IMG/VR virus record: IMGVR_UViG_3300009550_000010
Coordinates: 58,500 to 122,499 of that record
Length of the DNA stretch: 64,000 nucleotides
Source of the DNA: a virus
Reading direction: 5' to 3' (one strand)
Under the pieces are notes generated by a model. It made no database searches, was not told where the DNA came from, and saw only the letters and a program-made list of their open reading frames with translations. The position numbers and the translations under genes were made by a program. Shown here in pieces: positions 8,890-17,014 of this stretch (positions are counted from its first letter, which is position 1; each line of letters begins with the position of its first letter).

Positions 8890-9523
8890 ATACTACAGAA
8901 TCGTTAGAATTGCCATCATATGCTTCCCACCACTGGACTTGGAGGGTAACTTGGAATTCTTCGATTACATCTGCTGTATCGTATGATAGTTCTACAGGAC
9001 TTACCTGACTTGGCCAGCAACCATGCATTTGATATCTTCTGAGCACTGGTAGTGTAGCACCACTATTTTCTCCTCTTGTATTGAGGTCAGTAGATGCACG
9101 ACCTAATTGGTTTACAATCCAGTCTGCAAAATAATCAGATGGGTTGATTGTACCAGATCCGTCGGATACTTTGATGATGAAGTTTGACCATCTTTCAAAT
9201 GCTTCTCTAAGTTTGAAGTCTCCATCGTTGATGACTGTAATTGTCCATGGGTCGAATCTTCTGTCACCTGCCACCTTGAGTTGTCTTCCTCTAAAAGGAA
9301 CGACTACTTCAGCGATGTTTGATGCGGGTAACTGTGCACCCTTGATCATCATTCTGTGTCTTGTATTCTCAATCTCTTCATCGAAAATACCTACACCTGA
9401 AGGGAAGTCCATCTCAACCTCAAAGAGGTTTGGACGAGCACCACCCTGTACCAACCTTGATTTGAAAGAGTCAATTGACCTCTCATTATTTGGTATGGAA
9501 AAAATGTTTCTGTCTAATGCCAT
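8888..9523 (-). CDS. 19: Tail tube protein gp19
   Basis: 211 aa, the monomer of the inner tail tube. 'RPNLFEVEMDFP', 'MIKGAQLPASNIAEVVVPFR', 'KVAGDRRFDPWTITVINDGD' and the C-terminal 'EEFQVTLQVQWWEAYDG' line up with T4 gp19 ('RPNLFQVEI', 'INVAGDRTFDDWTVTVMNDE', 'IQTFEVTLALDYWE'). It is about 45 aa longer than T4 gp19 (163 aa). It lies 18 nt downstream of gp18 with no promoter-like motif in between, so the two are probably co-transcribed. Confidence 0.96.
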   Translation of the reverse strand: MALDRNIFSIPNNERSIDSFKSRLVQGGARPNLFEVEMDFPSGVGIFDEEIENTRHRMMIKGAQLPASNIAEVVVPFRGRQLKVAGDRRFDPWTITVINDGDFKLREAFERWSNFIIKVSDGSGTINPSDYFADWIVNQLGRASTDLNTRGENSGATLPVLRRYQMHGCWPSQVSPVELSYDTADVIEEFQVTLQVQWWEAYDGNSNDSVV

Positions 9524-9541
9524 AATTGTGTGGGTCTCCTA

Positions 9542-11746
9542 TTACACAGTTCCTACAACTTCACTGAAGGAAACTCCAGTTCTTGTAGCAACAAATGTTA
9601 GACCAATGAAGTTAATTGATCTTGCTGGTTTGATGAATATGTCAGCAAGGAACTCATTGCGGTCTATTACATCAGGTGTGTTGTTTGTATCGTCACAAAC
9701 AAGTAAGAAGTCTTGAATACCTCTCTTTGCTTGTACGTCACGTAAGAATGGTTCAACGATATTGACAAAGTTTTGTCTAGTTCCAGCATCGTTGAGTTCA
9801 AAGAGCACTGACTTAGCAGCGTTCTCTATTGATTTCTCAAGTGTGATAAACAATCTTCTAACGTTGATTCTATCGAATGCACTCTCAACTGCCATTGCAG
9901 TCTTGTCACCGAATAGAATTACACCGTCGCCAGGTCTTGAGATAACTGGGTTGATTCTTTGTGAATACAACTGATCTCTCGCATCTTGGCCAGGATTGAA
10001 TGCCAACTTGACTGTGAAGTTTAGTCCACCTCTTACCAAACCTGCTGGTGAGAACCAAGGGAACTGATCTCTATCTGTTCTTACACATAGACCTGCTATG
10101 TCTGCTGATATTGGGATGTAAACAAACTTCTTATTGAACCTATCGTAAACGTACTGGTAACCAGTATCGAATATTGCATAAGATGATGCTGTGACAGGAC
10201 CAAAGAAACCTAATACATTTTTGAGTTGATCTGCAGGGTCAGCAACGTTGACTGTTGACGCTCTGTTTGGTGAGATGAATGTAATACAATCTTTTCTCAA
10301 CTCACAGATCGAAATCAATTTGTTTGCTTTCGCCTGTTCTTCTGCTTGACTTCCGTGTGCACTACCTTGTAATAAGAATCTGATGTCGCTGTTTACGTCA
10401 TCATTGAACTTATCATATGCATTTAGAATATCTCCTAGTGGAGGATTGTAAAGACCAATTCCAGTGTAGTCTCTGCCTGATTCTAACTTATAACCTGCAT
10501 TACCTATTGAGGAGAACTTATTGTTTCTTGCTTCTTGTCCCCATGAACCAGCTGCGTCTGTAACTGCTGTGAATCCAGAAGAATAACCTGATGCTGTAAC
10601 GACTGTACCATGATGTGCATCGTCTGCAGCAGTTACATGTTGTCCAGACCAGATGTACTCTGAGTTGGATGCAAGGAAGTTCTTATAGTAGATTGGTGCT
10701 CCACCTATTCCTTGAGCATCAGATGCTTTGGATAGATTTCCAAACTTCTCTACGATAGATCCTGGTTCCTCTGTGAGTTTACCATCAACATCTACAACCA
10801 CAACGTTTACTGCGTCGTTTCTACCGTTTCTAGATCTTGTAAAATTACTGTCTTTCGGCTTGTTGAGTACTGCTCTCCATTTTACTGTGGTTAGGTCTGT
10901 TCCACCATCTGCCACACTTGTAAGAATGTTCTGCTGATCGTACCAATCAACCACTACATGTGAAGGAGATCCACCTGCTGATGAAGCAACGTTTGTTCCT
11001 GAAGCGTTAGTAAAGTAAATACCAGTTCCGTCTTTGAACTCGAACTGTGAGTTTGATTGATAGTCAACCAAGGTCTCTGTACCACCAATAACTGTACTTA
11101 CAACCTTGACATCAACTGTAGTTCCAGACTTACCAGCAACAATTCCTTTTAGAATTCCGCTTGCAGCAGCAGTAGTACCAACACCGACTGTGACTCCAGT
11201 CAATGCTTGAGTAATACCTGCTCCAACAACAACATCAGAAATGTCACCACCTGTAAATGTTGGTGTGACTGTCTGGTCAGCGAAGTTGTCAATGATCGCT
11301 ACCTTGACTCCGTTATTGTAGTCGCCAGGATATTTACCTGCGAAATACCAAGTTGTGTCGTCTTGTTTGTTGTTGTTCCAATCATCGTAGTTCTCAACTT
11401 TAAGTGAACTACCGTAGATACCACCCAATGCAGAGGTGTTCACACCAGCGTTTGCATTGTTTAGATCTCCACCTGCTGATCTTACTACGTCTAATTTTCC
11501 ACCGTATGAAAGAAAATTTGCTGCAGAATACCAGCACTCGTAATGCCTATCAGTTGTTCCGACACCAGGTGTGCCGAATACATCTATTAATTCTTTCTCG
11601 TTGTTTATTCTAGTAATTTCATTGACAGGTCCTCTTTTAAAAGGAGCAGCTAAACCCGCAACGACGTTTAGACTGAAATCCACAGCCCCACGGGTTAAAT
11701 CAACTTCTCTTACTGAAATACCTGGAGATGCTAATCGAAGTGCCAT
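9542..11746 (-). CDS. 18: Contractile tail sheath protein gp18
   Basis: 734 aa. The N-terminal 'SPGISVREVDLTRGAV' and 'GLAAPFKRGPVNEITRINNE' are the common start of myovirus sheath proteins. The C-terminal 'SIENAAKSVLFELNDAGTRQ', 'FVNIVEPFLRDVQAKRGIQD' and 'RSINFIGLTFVATRTGVSF' form the conserved core. The middle (about residues 150-330) is the variable protruding domain. It polymerises around the gp19 tube and contracts on infection. Two late-promoter-like motifs lie within 60 nt upstream. Confidence 0.97.
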   Translation of the reverse strand: MALRLASPGISVREVDLTRGAVDFSLNVVAGLAAPFKRGPVNEITRINNEKELIDVFGTPGVGTTDRHYECWYSAANFLSYGGKLDVVRSAGGDLNNANAGVNTSALGGIYGSSLKVENYDDWNNNKQDDTTWYFAGKYPGDYNNGVKVAIIDNFADQTVTPTFTGGDISDVVVGAGITQALTGVTVGVGTTAAASGILKGIVAGKSGTTVDVKVVSTVIGGTETLVDYQSNSQFEFKDGTGIYFTNASGTNVASSAGGSPSHVVVDWYDQQNILTSVADGGTDLTTVKWRAVLNKPKDSNFTRSRNGRNDAVNVVVVDVDGKLTEEPGSIVEKFGNLSKASDAQGIGGAPIYYKNFLASNSEYIWSGQHVTAADDAHHGTVVTASGYSSGFTAVTDAAGSWGQEARNNKFSSIGNAGYKLESGRDYTGIGLYNPPLGDILNAYDKFNDDVNSDIRFLLQGSAHGSQAEEQAKANKLISICELRKDCITFISPNRASTVNVADPADQLKNVLGFFGPVTASSYAIFDTGYQYVYDRFNKKFVYIPISADIAGLCVRTDRDQFPWFSPAGLVRGGLNFTVKLAFNPGQDARDQLYSQRINPVISRPGDGVILFGDKTAMAVESAFDRINVRRLFITLEKSIENAAKSVLFELNDAGTRQNFVNIVEPFLRDVQAKRGIQDFLLVCDDTNNTPDVIDRNEFLADIFIKPARSINFIGLTFVATRTGVSFSEVVGTV

Positions 11747-11783
11747 CCTAACTCCCTACAGTACCATAACTTTTGACTGAAAC

Positions 11784-11807
11784 TATTTAGAAAAACCAGT
11801 ATTTATG
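11784..11807 (-). promoter_or_regulatory. Tandem late-promoter-like motifs before gp18
   Basis: Minus-strand CATAAATA (11807-11800) and CTAAATA (11790-11784), about 54 and 38 nt upstream of the gp18 ATG. The first overlaps the stop codon of the radical-SAM gene. Confidence 0.55.
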
Positions 11808-12414
11808 TATAGTTTCTAACGGAAACTCCACTTATATCTGAATAGTTTTTAGAAGGTTGTAAAGATTTCAAAACCTCGGTTCCCCACCTACCCGATGTTA
11901 TCTGTAAAAATTTTATACCGTGCTCTTTAGCAATACGCTTACAATGATCAACATCCTTTTCATTATAATTGAACACAATGTATTGCCACTGTGTCTTGAC
12001 ACCAAAAGAAGCACACCTCAACATAATATCGTATAATTTTTTTCCATCTTGATTTACTCTGTACTTGTTACTATCCTGTGGCAGACCATCAATAGCAAAT
12101 ATCCACTCTACATTTTTACCCATAGACATCATGAAAGATTTTGTCCACCATATTTTTGGTTTGACTGCCACAGCAGTCTGCACTACTACTTTTCTATTCT
12201 TCCTTATGCATATTGCTAACAACTCATGAAACTTTGGATGTAGTGTGGGATCTGACACCTGACCACAAAATGTTATTGCTTCAAAAAAGTCTGCAATCTT
12301 CTCCATGTCAGATAGAGTAATATCAAAACCAGGTACATGTTTGAATTTTTCTCTAGCACAACCAGGACATTTATTAGTGCATCTATTAGATATATCTAAG
12401 TTGATTCCGTACAT
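11803..12414 (-). CDS. Radical SAM domain protein (short, without SPASM domain)
   Basis: 203 aa from the ATG at 12414. 'LDISNRCTNKCPGCAREKF' carries the CX3CX2C [4Fe-4S] cluster motif (Cys12, Cys16, Cys19), after a short first beta strand as in radical SAM enzymes. Further strands such as 'ITFCGQVSDPTLHPKF' (glycine-rich SAM-binding region) and 'VEWIFAIDGLPQDSNKYRVN' fit the partial TIM barrel. These enzymes make a 5'-deoxyadenosyl radical from SAM. At 203 aa it is much shorter than SPASM-type enzymes, but the gene just upstream encodes a separate SPASM-like domain that overlaps it by 19 nt. It lies between genes 17 and 18; substrate unknown. Confidence 0.85.
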   Translation of the reverse strand: MYGINLDISNRCTNKCPGCAREKFKHVPGFDITLSDMEKIADFFEAITFCGQVSDPTLHPKFHELLAICIRKNRKVVVQTAVAVKPKIWWTKSFMMSMGKNVEWIFAIDGLPQDSNKYRVNQDGKKLYDIMLRCASFGVKTQWQYIVFNYNEKDVDHCKRIAKEHGIKFLQITSGRWGTEVLKSLQPSKNYSDISGVSVRNYT

Positions 12415-12665
12415 GATCCACAATAATGATGACAAACATTAGGAGCATTTTTTGGATTGTTTTTTATAGTATCAAAAAAAGATTGCCACTCCTCTGATTG
12501 TATTATATCATTAATTGAATCTATATTCTCTACCTTGAATTTTTCCTGAACAAGTTCTGGTATGAGATCCATATTTTCATGATCCATCCAACAGCATGGC
12601 AGTAAGTACCCAGTAGCACTCCACCCCAAGAACCCCCACTTATCTAAACACTTAGGTGTAATCAT
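12396..12665 (-). CDS. Free-standing SPASM/twitch-like Fe-S domain protein
   Basis: 89 aa with six cysteines: Cys6, the pair Cys24-Cys25 in 'GYLLPCCWMDHEN', and Cys78, Cys82, Cys85 in 'NVCHHYCGSC'. The pattern of an aromatic/Gly strand ending in 'P-C-C-W', then 'IQSEEWQSFFDTI', then a terminal Cys cluster is what is seen at the C-terminus of SPASM radical SAM enzymes, where it binds an auxiliary [4Fe-4S] cluster. Here it is a separate gene placed before the radical SAM gene. Its ATG overlaps the gp17 stop by 4 nt, and its end overlaps the radical SAM start by 19 nt. I infer that the two products work as one enzyme. Confidence 0.75.
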   Translation of the reverse strand: MITPKCLDKWGFLGWSATGYLLPCCWMDHENMDLIPELVQEKFKVENIDSINDIIQSEEWQSFFDTIKNNPKNAPNVCHHYCGSCTEST

Positions 12666-14317
12666 CCATTATATTCCCACATGTAGGATCTATCTCCATA
12701 CTCATCTGCCTTCTTCCATCTGTCACCTTCGGCATCTACCACCTCGTCATCCTCAAGTCCATCAAGCACAAAACCAAATGGTGCCATGTCTTGTTCTATA
12801 GCATTCTTTTGTTCTTCATATATTCTCTTTCTCACATCAGAATCAGTCATCTCTTTAAAATAGTCTTGTGCAACTAACCACGAGAATATAACCAGACACA
12901 TAGCAAGGTCATCGTTACATCCATCTTCAGCCTCAAATGATTGTTTCTTAGAAATAAACGTAGTAAGTTCACTTATGATATTATAATCACAGAACGTCAG
13001 TTTGTCCTCTTCTATCAAGGTCTTCAGGTTTGAACAACCTATCTTCTTGGTTGTTGTGCTCATCTTGACACCCAACTGTGTTTTTACACCAGAGAATCCT
13101 GATCCTACAATCTGACCAGCACGTCCTCTCATTGCAACCATGAGTAAGTTTTCATACTCTAAGTCATAGAATAATATAGAAGCAACCTGATCACCAATAT
13201 CATTTACCTCACATAGTACATAAGCATCGTTGTACGCTTTACCTACATCTTGAATGATAGAGGGAAAAAGCATGGGTTTGACTTGATTGTCTCTATAGGT
13301 AGCAACGACTCTATAAGGAAACTCTGTAATGTCAGCTACTATAAAAGCACTGTAATCTTTTCCTACACCTCGTGCTACGTCAACAGTAACAATATAATCT
13401 CTACCCTTGAATGGTCTTTCGTATACTGATAATTTACCATTTTGTTCTACAGGTGTCTCATACACCAGTGCCTTTAATTTTGCTGCACTGATTAATGTAT
13501 CAACAGATCCTAAAAATTCACACTCGAACTCAATAGCAAACTGTTGTTTACTTGTGTTTCTTATTGTTTGTTCTTTCCACTTAGCATCTCTACCTGGCAC
13601 TTCAGACCAGTGAACTTCAGTTGCGACATATTCGTTGTTTCCTCTTTCAGCATCGTGCCACATTCTATAGAAGTGATTCATACCATGTGGTGTAGATACT
13701 ATTATGACCTTGGTCGATTTACCAGAAGATATAGTGGGATATACAGACGCAAAGAAATCATCTGCCAGATGGTTCTGCACGAAAGCAAATTCATCAAGGA
13801 AGATAATGTTGAATGACATACCTCGAACTGCTGATGCTGATGTAGAAGCAGCAATAATTTTAGAACCGTTCTCTAGTTCTAATGAACCCTTGTTCCATGC
13901 AACAATTCCCTGTTGCATCCACCTCGGCAAGTTCTCATATGCCATCTGTAATCTTCCGAGCAAATCTCTAGCAGTTGCTGCCTTGTTTGCGAGGATACCG
14001 ATGTTGACATTATCATTGAATATTGCATAGTGCAAAAGATATGATACCACTGTCGTTGACTTACCAGTCTGACGTGGCATTTTACAAATGTTGAATCTGT
14101 GTTTATGGAAATTCTTGATTAACTTCTTCTGATACTTGTACATGTCAAAGGATACCAATCCCTCGTCCACGTTTACAATTTTTATATGTTTCTCAGTAAA
14201 ATATACTGGGTCACTCTTACATTTCAAGAACTCTACAATATGTTCTTCAGTAAATTCTTGAGTTGTGTTTGCCTTTTTTAGATTCGGATTACCAAGATAG
14301 ATGTCACTTGTAGGCAT
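12662..14317 (-). CDS. 17: Terminase large subunit gp17
   Basis: 551 aa packaging motor. ATPase domain: Walker A 'MPRQTGKSTT' (about residues 80-89) and Walker B 'NIIFLDEFAF' (170-179), followed by 'IIVSTPHGMNHFYRMWHD', the coupling motif. RNase H-like nuclease domain: 'IVTVDVARGVGKDYSAF' and 'EAEDGCNDDLAMCLVIFSW' supply acidic residues. It cuts concatemeric DNA and pumps it into the gp20 portal. Length is close to the family norm (about 550-610). Confidence 0.97.
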   Translation of the reverse strand: MPTSDIYLGNPNLKKANTTQEFTEEHIVEFLKCKSDPVYFTEKHIKIVNVDEGLVSFDMYKYQKKLIKNFHKHRFNICKMPRQTGKSTTVVSYLLHYAIFNDNVNIGILANKAATARDLLGRLQMAYENLPRWMQQGIVAWNKGSLELENGSKIIAASTSASAVRGMSFNIIFLDEFAFVQNHLADDFFASVYPTISSGKSTKVIIVSTPHGMNHFYRMWHDAERGNNEYVATEVHWSEVPGRDAKWKEQTIRNTSKQQFAIEFECEFLGSVDTLISAAKLKALVYETPVEQNGKLSVYERPFKGRDYIVTVDVARGVGKDYSAFIVADITEFPYRVVATYRDNQVKPMLFPSIIQDVGKAYNDAYVLCEVNDIGDQVASILFYDLEYENLLMVAMRGRAGQIVGSGFSGVKTQLGVKMSTTTKKIGCSNLKTLIEEDKLTFCDYNIISELTTFISKKQSFEAEDGCNDDLAMCLVIFSWLVAQDYFKEMTDSDVRKRIYEEQKNAIEQDMAPFGFVLDGLEDDEVVDAEGDRWKKADEYGDRSYMWEYNG

Positions 14318-14320
14318 TAG

Positions 14321-14902
14321 TTACTCTTGTAAAGGTATGGATAAAATAAAGTCTGTAAATGTTTTCTGTTCTTTGACACTGAATGATGTTTTTCCATATG
14401 CCTTATCAATTGCTTCGATACCATCTTTTATGCGATTTTTTCCTTTCTTCTTTTCTTTAGGTACGTCTTTCTTAGGTTCATCTTTTGGTTTATCTGCTTC
14501 TGGATTTTTCTGTGGGTCAACTTGACTCTTACCCTTATTTGTTATCTCATCACCCTTAGATTTTTTAGGATACTTTACACTTGGTGTGCTTGACTTAGAA
14601 GTCATTGTAGACTTTTTAGATTTAGCAATATCTCCACCAACTTCTGTTGCCTTTACGTCAATAGTAGGACCTGATTTTGGTTTTACTTTCTTTGCTACCT
14701 GTGCAGATTTCTTTACCTCACCACCCATGACTTTAGGGTTGACAACTTTTGAACCAGACTTTGCAACCTTGCTACCTGCTTTTACAACCTTACCAGCACC
14801 TTTTGCTACTGCCATCGCTGCCTTTCCAACAACAGCAAGAGCACCTTCTTTCATCTCTTTTTTCTTCTTTATCCTCTTTAATGCTGAGTCTAGTCTGTCC
14901 AT
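14321..14902 (-). CDS. Lysine-rich, histone H1-like low-complexity protein
   Basis: 193 aa. The central 130 residues are dominated by Lys, Ala, Ser, Gly and Pro with repeats such as 'KGAGKVVKAGSKVAKSGSKV' and 'KKSKGDE', like the tails of histone H1 or HC1-type proteins. The N-terminal 'MDRLDSALKRIKKKKEMKEG' and C-terminal 'EQKTFTDFILSI' are more normal. It lies 3 nt upstream of gp17 in the terminase operon and has its own late motif. Nucleic-acid binding is inferred from charge only; it could instead be an intrinsically disordered virion or packaging factor. Confidence 0.75.
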   Translation of the reverse strand: MDRLDSALKRIKKKKEMKEGALAVVGKAAMAVAKGAGKVVKAGSKVAKSGSKVVNPKVMGGEVKKSAQVAKKVKPKSGPTIDVKATEVGGDIAKSKKSTMTSKSSTPSVKYPKKSKGDEITNKGKSQVDPQKNPEADKPKDEPKKDVPKEKKKGKNRIKDGIEAIDKAYGKTSFSVKEQKTFTDFILSIPLQE

Positions 14903-14906
14903 GTCA

Positions 14907-15542
14907 CTATGATTCCTTACCTATATTTAGTGAGATGTGATCTGCGATTATTTTATGTCCTTGTTTATTTGGATGACCACCAGATCTCGTATCACTTTTT
15001 TTGTATTTTCCTTGACAATAGTTTTCTGGGTTTTTTATTCTTGTGCCAATTAAATCAGTCAAGCATGTGAGTGGTTTCTTATCCATGTTGCGATACCATG
15101 ATGATTCTATTTTCATGACTTCTCTTTTGATTGTCACAAAATAATATTTTATATTTTTTGATTTGAAATAATTTTCAAGTAAAAATTTATTTTTATGAAA
15201 ATTTGCCACATGTAAATTATCATTATGTAGATGCTCATAATATATTTTTGACAATTGCTTTGTATAACCATTTTTTAATACGTTACCTATACTAAGGTAA
15301 TCATAAGCATCTCGTGATGACTGACGTATCTCTGTTCTTGATGGTTTTGTAAATTGTATTACTGCTAAATCAACCTTATTATTCTCACAATGATCTAATG
15401 TCGTACGTAAAATACTATCATTTGATTTACCATTTTTACCCAAATTGATATGGTCTTTACCTATCAATGTAGAAAATCTATCTTTCTCAGGATTATCAAG
15501 TTCGTCACCATAAGTCCAAGAACATCCATCAAATAAGATCAT
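14907..15542 (-). CDS. SGNH/GDSL-like hydrolase-fold protein (family member 1)
   Basis: 211 aa. The N-terminal strand ends in 'LFDGCSWTYGDEL' with the likely nucleophile Ser8, followed by 'GKSNDSILRTTLDH', 'LAVIQFTKPSRTEI' and the C-terminal 'GGHPNKQGHKIIADH'. These are the blocks of the SGNH fold (Gly-x-Ser, Gly/Asn, late His). The Asp three residues before the His, usual in DxxH, is not present. It is very similar to the protein at 56669-57283, a recent duplication by appearance. Unusually, it lies inside the terminase operon, between genes 16 and 17. Substrate unknown; esterase, O-acetylhydrolase or acyltransferase are the options. Confidence 0.8.
   Translation of the reverse strand: MILFDGCSWTYGDELDNPEKDRFSTLIGKDHINLGKNGKSNDSILRTTLDHCENNKVDLAVIQFTKPSRTEIRQSSRDAYDYLSIGNVLKNGYTKQLSKIYYEHLHNDNLHVANFHKNKFLLENYFKSKNIKYYFVTIKREVMKIESSWYRNMDKKPLTCLTDLIGTRIKNPENYCQGKYKKSDTRSGGHPNKQGHKIIADHISLNIGKES
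14924..14930 (-). promoter_or_regulatory. Late-promoter-like motif before the Lys-rich gene
   Basis: Minus-strand CTAAATATA inside the end of the SGNH gene, 22-28 nt upstream of the ATG at 14902. It would drive the Lys-rich gene and gp17. Confidence 0.5.
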
Positions 15543-15551
15543 TCATTATTT

Positions 15552-15959
15552 TTATTCTTTATTATCTAGTATACCTTTCTTGAGCATCTTTTGAAGATCT
15601 GATGTGCTACCCACAAACATGGTATTGTTGGTTACATTTTTAGGACCTTGATCTTCTTCTAATGCCTTCATTTTTTTCTGTAGATCTACTATCTTATCAG
15701 TGACATCTCCAACATGCTTTATTAATTGACCTGCAACTTCATATGCTCTTGGATGCTGTGAGTCCTGACATACATCAAGAATACCGTTCACTGCCTCCTG
15801 TCCTTTCTCTACAAGATTATATAACTGTGCACGACTATACTCATAGTCTTGTTGTGGTGCATCCCCACTAACTTGCACAACCTTCTTTTTAGGTTTGATG
15901 CGTTCTGTAATTTCTGCTTTGACTTCTAGTGCTTTGTCAATAGCGTCATAGTTTTCCAT
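15552..15959 (-). CDS. 16: Terminase small subunit gp16
   Basis: 135 aa, helical and charged. 'EYSRAQLYNLVEKGQEAVNG' and 'RAYEVAGQLIKHVGDVTDKI' match the cyanophage gp16 pattern. It regulates gp17 and recognises DNA to start packaging. Its ATG overlaps the gp15 stop (TAATG). In this genome gp16 and gp17 are separated by two extra genes (SGNH-like and Lys-rich). Confidence 0.9.
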   Translation of the reverse strand: MENYDAIDKALEVKAEITERIKPKKKVVQVSGDAPQQDYEYSRAQLYNLVEKGQEAVNGILDVCQDSQHPRAYEVAGQLIKHVGDVTDKIVDLQKKMKALEEDQGPKNVTNNTMFVGSTSDLQKMLKKGILDNKE

Positions 15960-17014
15960 TAGTTATTCTCTACATCCTGTCCTTGTTGAGGACTGAAGGT
16001 TTGACCATCTTCACCGAAGAACGATCTGGTTTCACTGAATCCAAAATCATCACCGACTTCAATAAGACCTGAGTCAACAGCATCTACCTGACTTACAACA
16101 GCACCATCAAAGTGCTCTGTAATCGCAGATCCATACTGTCCTCTCTTGACGATAATGTTATTACCATCGATCTCTGTAATAAACATTACTTCCTTATCTA
16201 TCTCAATATATGTCTTAGTAGAGAGAGATGCAGCAGAATTGACTCTGACAAGAGTTTTCGTTTTATCCACACTTGCAGTTATATTTGTTGCTGTATCATC
16301 ATTATAATCTTTAGTTGCTGTAGGTGTAACAGTATATCTTTGTGCTCTAGGTGCTCTGATATTAGTTGAGTAGTCGATTTGTACTTTCTTGATTACACCC
16401 TGCTCATCAGTCGGAACCTCTTGATAAAAATATGTCTTACATACGAAGTCTAGATCATACTGTATAAATCTACGAGTAGAAAAATCTCCTTCATACTCAT
16501 CAACAAACGATACATTTCTAAGAGTGAATGGTATATCTCTTTTCTCATCAGCACCCTCAAGCATATTAACAGTAACCTGATAAGATGGTTGAAAGAATGG
16601 TAGTATCTGTTCAATTATTTGTAGTGCATCATCTTGCAACTTACATGCAAAACTCATTCTAAAACCTATGTCATATGGCACAGGTAAAAACATTTTCTTT
16701 ACTTTCTTTTTATCACCTGGTGTTGCAAAGAAAAACTTTTGTATAGGCGATGCTTTTCTTGATGAATCGTAAGTATATGATTGCAACTCAAATGATATTC
16801 TAGGTAATGTTATGGCAACATTATCATCAAAGTTTCCTTGCTGTTCAATACGTGCCAAAAATCTTTGCATAGGTCCGTATGCAATCGGAACCTTTACTGT
16901 GCTGATAGATCTTCCATCAGAAGCAAATTTTTTGATATTAATATTATTGAATAACGTACCGAATGCTATTACTGACTTTCGGATAGTTTCATTGTAGAAA
17001 AAATTACCTAACAT
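15959..17014 (-). CDS. 15: Tail sheath stabiliser / tail terminator gp15
   Basis: 351 aa, compared with 272 in T4. The conserved part is residues 1-225 ('MLGNFFYNETIRKSVIAFGT', 'PIAYGPMQRFLARI', 'LPRISFELQSYTYDSSRK', 'MFLPVPYDIGFRMSF', 'YQVTVNMLEGADEKRDIPF'). gp15 caps the tail tube and sheath and joins the tail to the neck. The C-terminal 110 residues are an extension carrying 'YIEIDKEVMFIT' and 'VKRGQYGSAITEH', a module also found in the baseplate proteins of this genome. Coupled by TAATG to genes 14 and 16. Confidence 0.93.
   Translation of the reverse strand: MLGNFFYNETIRKSVIAFGTLFNNINIKKFASDGRSISTVKVPIAYGPMQRFLARIEQQGNFDDNVAITLPRISFELQSYTYDSSRKASPIQKFFFATPGDKKKVKKMFLPVPYDIGFRMSFACKLQDDALQIIEQILPFFQPSYQVTVNMLEGADEKRDIPFTLRNVSFVDEYEGDFSTRRFIQYDLDFVCKTYFYQEVPTDEQGVIKKVQIDYSTNIRAPRAQRYTVTPTATKDYNDDTATNITASVDKTKTLVRVNSAASLSTKTYIEIDKEVMFITEIDGNNIIVKRGQYGSAITEHFDGAVVSQVDAVDSGLIEVGDDFGFSETRSFFGEDGQTFSPQQGQDVENN

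Noticed and set aside
9144-9716. 190-aa plus-strand frame opposite gp19/gp18
   Set aside because: Antisense to two certain structural genes and crosses their boundary; no domain pattern.
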